64,000 nt of DNA from Alcanivorax sediminis (lineage in GTDB: Bacteria; Pseudomonadota; Gammaproteobacteria; Pseudomonadales; Alcanivoracaceae), in assembly GCF_009601165.1 (NCBI RefSeq), contig NZ_WIRE01000002.1, positions 124,001 through 188,000 of the forward strand, in the 5' to 3' direction. The position numbers were made by a program, and so were the translations under genes. Position 1 is the stretch's first letter. Each line of letters begins with the position of its first letter. Below, in pieces: positions 62,669-64,000 of this stretch. Below the pieces are notes generated by a model. It did no database searches and was not told the DNA's origin. It saw only the letters and a program-made list of their open reading frames with translations.

Positions 62669-63761
62669 GCTGCGTCAGGCAGAGAATCTGACCCTCAATG
62701 AAAGGCGGCTGCTCAAACGCCATGGTCGTTCAGTGTTGGCGATCATGGCCATGCATACCTTATTGTGCCTGGTTTACTACCGCATGGGGGCCTTCCTGGT
62801 TTCAGCGGAAACCGGCCTGTTTCTGCTGGCTGGTGTATGGGTCTCCATGCTGGCTTATCTTTTGCTGCTGGCCAGTGGCCTGACCCTGCGTTTCAAGGAT
62901 CCCTCTCTGTCCCTGCCGTTGATTCTTTACTGCATCGTCGTGTTTGCCGTTTCGGGGTACTACGTGGATGAGTTTCGGCTCAGCGTGGTGACGCTGTTTT
63001 TTGCCATTCTGTTGCTGGTCTCGTTTCAGCTCAGCGGCAAGGTCATGGTGGGGGTGGCAATTCTCTCCAGTGCCGCCTATGCCATTATGCTGTGGCTGGC
63101 GCTGGATGATCGCTGGGTGCAGTTAAGTTTTTCCGTGGAAGCATTGCAGTGGCTGGTTTTCAGCATGATTGGCGTCAGCTTTGCGATTACCGGCGGCGGC
63201 ATTAACCGATTGAAAAAAGACCTGGCTGAAAAGAACCGGGAACTGGCAAAGGGGCTCGAGCAGGTTCGGGAAATGGCTATTCGCGATGACCTTACCGGGC
63301 TCTTCAACCGCCGTCATTTGCTGGAGATACTGGATCGGCAGAAGGCGTTGGCGGATCGTAAACGCGTACCGTTTTCACTCTGTTACGTGGATCTGGATCA
63401 CTTCAAACTGATTAATGATCATTTTGGCCATGAATGGGGTGATCGCGTATTGCGCCGCTTCTCCCAGGTGGTATTGGCCGACATGCGCGATGGCGATTAT
63501 TTTGGTCGCCTGGGCGGCGAAGAGTTTCTGTTGATTCTTCCCCAGAGCACCGAACAGGGCGCGCTGCAGGTGGCGGAACGTTTACGCAAGCGTTGGAGCC
63601 AGGAAGCCTTCGCCCAGGAAGGTGGTCCGGCCACGGTGAGCCTCTCGGTGGGAGTGGCGGGATACCGTGACAATGAATCCATTGAAGACGTACTGAATCG
63701 GGCGGACAAGGGCCTTTACAAGGCCAAGACCTCAGGGCGCAATCAGAGCCAGGTGGCGTAG
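62658..63761 (+). CDS. Membrane diguanylate cyclase with inhibitory site
   Basis: A 367-residue tandem paralogue of the previous gene: five or six membrane helices (about 25-190), a short coiled coil (LAEKNRELAKGLEQVREMA) and a GGDEF domain with DDLTGLFNRRH, DLDHFKLINDHFGHEWGD and RLGGEEF. Five residues before the GGEEF is RDGD, a complete I-site, so c-di-GMP should feed back on this enzyme but not on its neighbour. The start at 62658 overlaps the previous gene by 11 bases, making translational coupling likely. The stop is followed after two bases by a heptamer inverted repeat. Confidence 0.87.
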   Translation: MNSELRQAENLTLNERRLLKRHGRSVLAIMAMHTLLCLVYYRMGAFLVSAETGLFLLAGVWVSMLAYLLLLASGLTLRFKDPSLSLPLILYCIVVFAVSGYYVDEFRLSVVTLFFAILLLVSFQLSGKVMVGVAILSSAAYAIMLWLALDDRWVQLSFSVEALQWLVFSMIGVSFAITGGGINRLKKDLAEKNRELAKGLEQVREMAIRDDLTGLFNRRHLLEILDRQKALADRKRVPFSLCYVDLDHFKLINDHFGHEWGDRVLRRFSQVVLADMRDGDYFGRLGGEEFLLILPQSTEQGALQVAERLRKRWSQEAFAQEGGPATVSLSVGVAGYRDNESIEDVLNRADKGLYKAKTSGRNQSQVA

Positions 63762-63763
63762 AA

Positions 63764-63915
63764 AGCTATCAATGGTGAACAGTGAATAATTGATAGCTCG
63801 CGATCGACGGTAGTGGGTTACATGATCGCAAAAGGCCGCATCCAGAGTCTGGGCGCGGCCTTTTGCGTTTATAGATGTGTCCTGTTCAGCGCGGGTTATT
63901 CATTGTTAATTGCAA
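63764..63915. repeat. Heptamer inverted-repeat element between converging genes
   Basis: The left part starts two bases past the GGDEF stop. AGCTATCAA/TTGATAGCT (63764-63798) encloses 7-mers GTGAACA, GTGAATA, ATTGATA. The right part, TTATTCATTGTTAAT at 63896-63910, pairs with 63775-63789 at 12 of 15 bases and contains the stop codon of the minus-strand gene. A terminator lies inside the loop. Confidence 0.75.
63830..63864. terminator. Bidirectional terminator inside the right-end element
   Basis: Ten-base stem AAAAGGCCGC/GCGGCCTTTT with a 15-base loop between converging genes. Confidence 0.85.
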
Positions 63916-64000
63916 AGGAAACCAGGTGCTTCGTCCCCAGCCGTACATGCAAGGTATCGCCTTCCAGCACGTTGGTGTGGCTGTCAGTCTGGCAAAGCAG
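63896..64000 (-). CDS. C-terminal fragment of an unidentified protein
   Basis: The last 34 codons of a minus-strand gene that runs off the right edge. The residues read LEGDTLHVRLGTKHLVSFA near the end, in the style of the beta-rich TOBE domain that closes ABC-transporter ATPases such as the UgpC/MalK group; a glycerol-phosphate transporter would suit the nearby glpK. The identification is a guess from 34 residues. The final codons INNE and the stop are encoded by a repeat arm. Confidence 0.35.
   Translation of the reverse strand: MLCQTDSHTNVLEGDTLHVRLGTKHLVSFAINNE

Overview
The window looks like part of a gammaproteobacterial chromosome with a GC-rich coding background. The mix of two membrane fatty-acid desaturases, a MpaB/Lcp-type oxygenase, a NrdA with two ATP cones and an RstAB-like two-component system fits a marine, lipid- or hydrocarbon-using genus such as Alcanivorax. 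That placement is an inference from gene content; no rRNA, tRNA, phage, insertion sequence or CRISPR array was found.

Layout. 1-6.2 kb: the start of an SDR gene, two tandem desaturase paralogues, an AraC-type and a TetR-type regulator overlapping by four bases, and a divergent pair (MpaB-like oxygenase, SDR) behind a palindromic operator. 6.9-14 kb: acetyltransferase plus small coiled-coil protein, a lipoprotein alpha/beta hydrolase, aconitase (acnA) and a lysophospholipid acyltransferase-like gene. 14.3-22.4 kb: an envelope block with a fused beta-helix/diheme cytochrome lipoprotein, a dipeptidase-like lipoprotein, and a porin/PstS-like pair behind a long structured leader. 22.4-27.3 kb: an ABC1/UbiB-family kinase, a Kef-type antiporter and a GH114 glycosidase. 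27.4-32.6 kb: a compact four-gene archaic (Csu-type) chaperone-usher pilus operon whose usher carries a duplicated C-terminal domain, with a CRP/Vfr-like site at its promoter. 33.2-39 kb: an operon of beta-CASP hydrolase, P-type ATPase and Na/Pi cotransporter. 39.4-44.7 kb: aldehyde dehydrogenase, acetolactate-synthase-like enzyme and a membrane-anchored amidohydrolase. 44.7-52 kb: mostly unknowns, including a DUF6502-like/lipoprotein pair, an ELWxxDGT-repeat lipoprotein, an orphan spore-coat-U protein, an orphan terminator and two AT-rich paralogous secreted proteins. 52.2-64 kb: nrdBA, an RstAB-like pair, glpK and two tandem diguanylate cyclases that differ in their inhibitory site.

The most unusual signal is not a gene. 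At least seven gene 3' ends carry short arrays built on an exact 7-bp period. The 7-bp word differs from site to site. Four arrays start or stop directly at, or contain, a stop codon, and the others lie within a few bases to about 15 bases of one. Five of the sites fold into inverted repeats. This looks like a family of heptamer-built 3'-end elements distinct from the REP-like repeats also present here.
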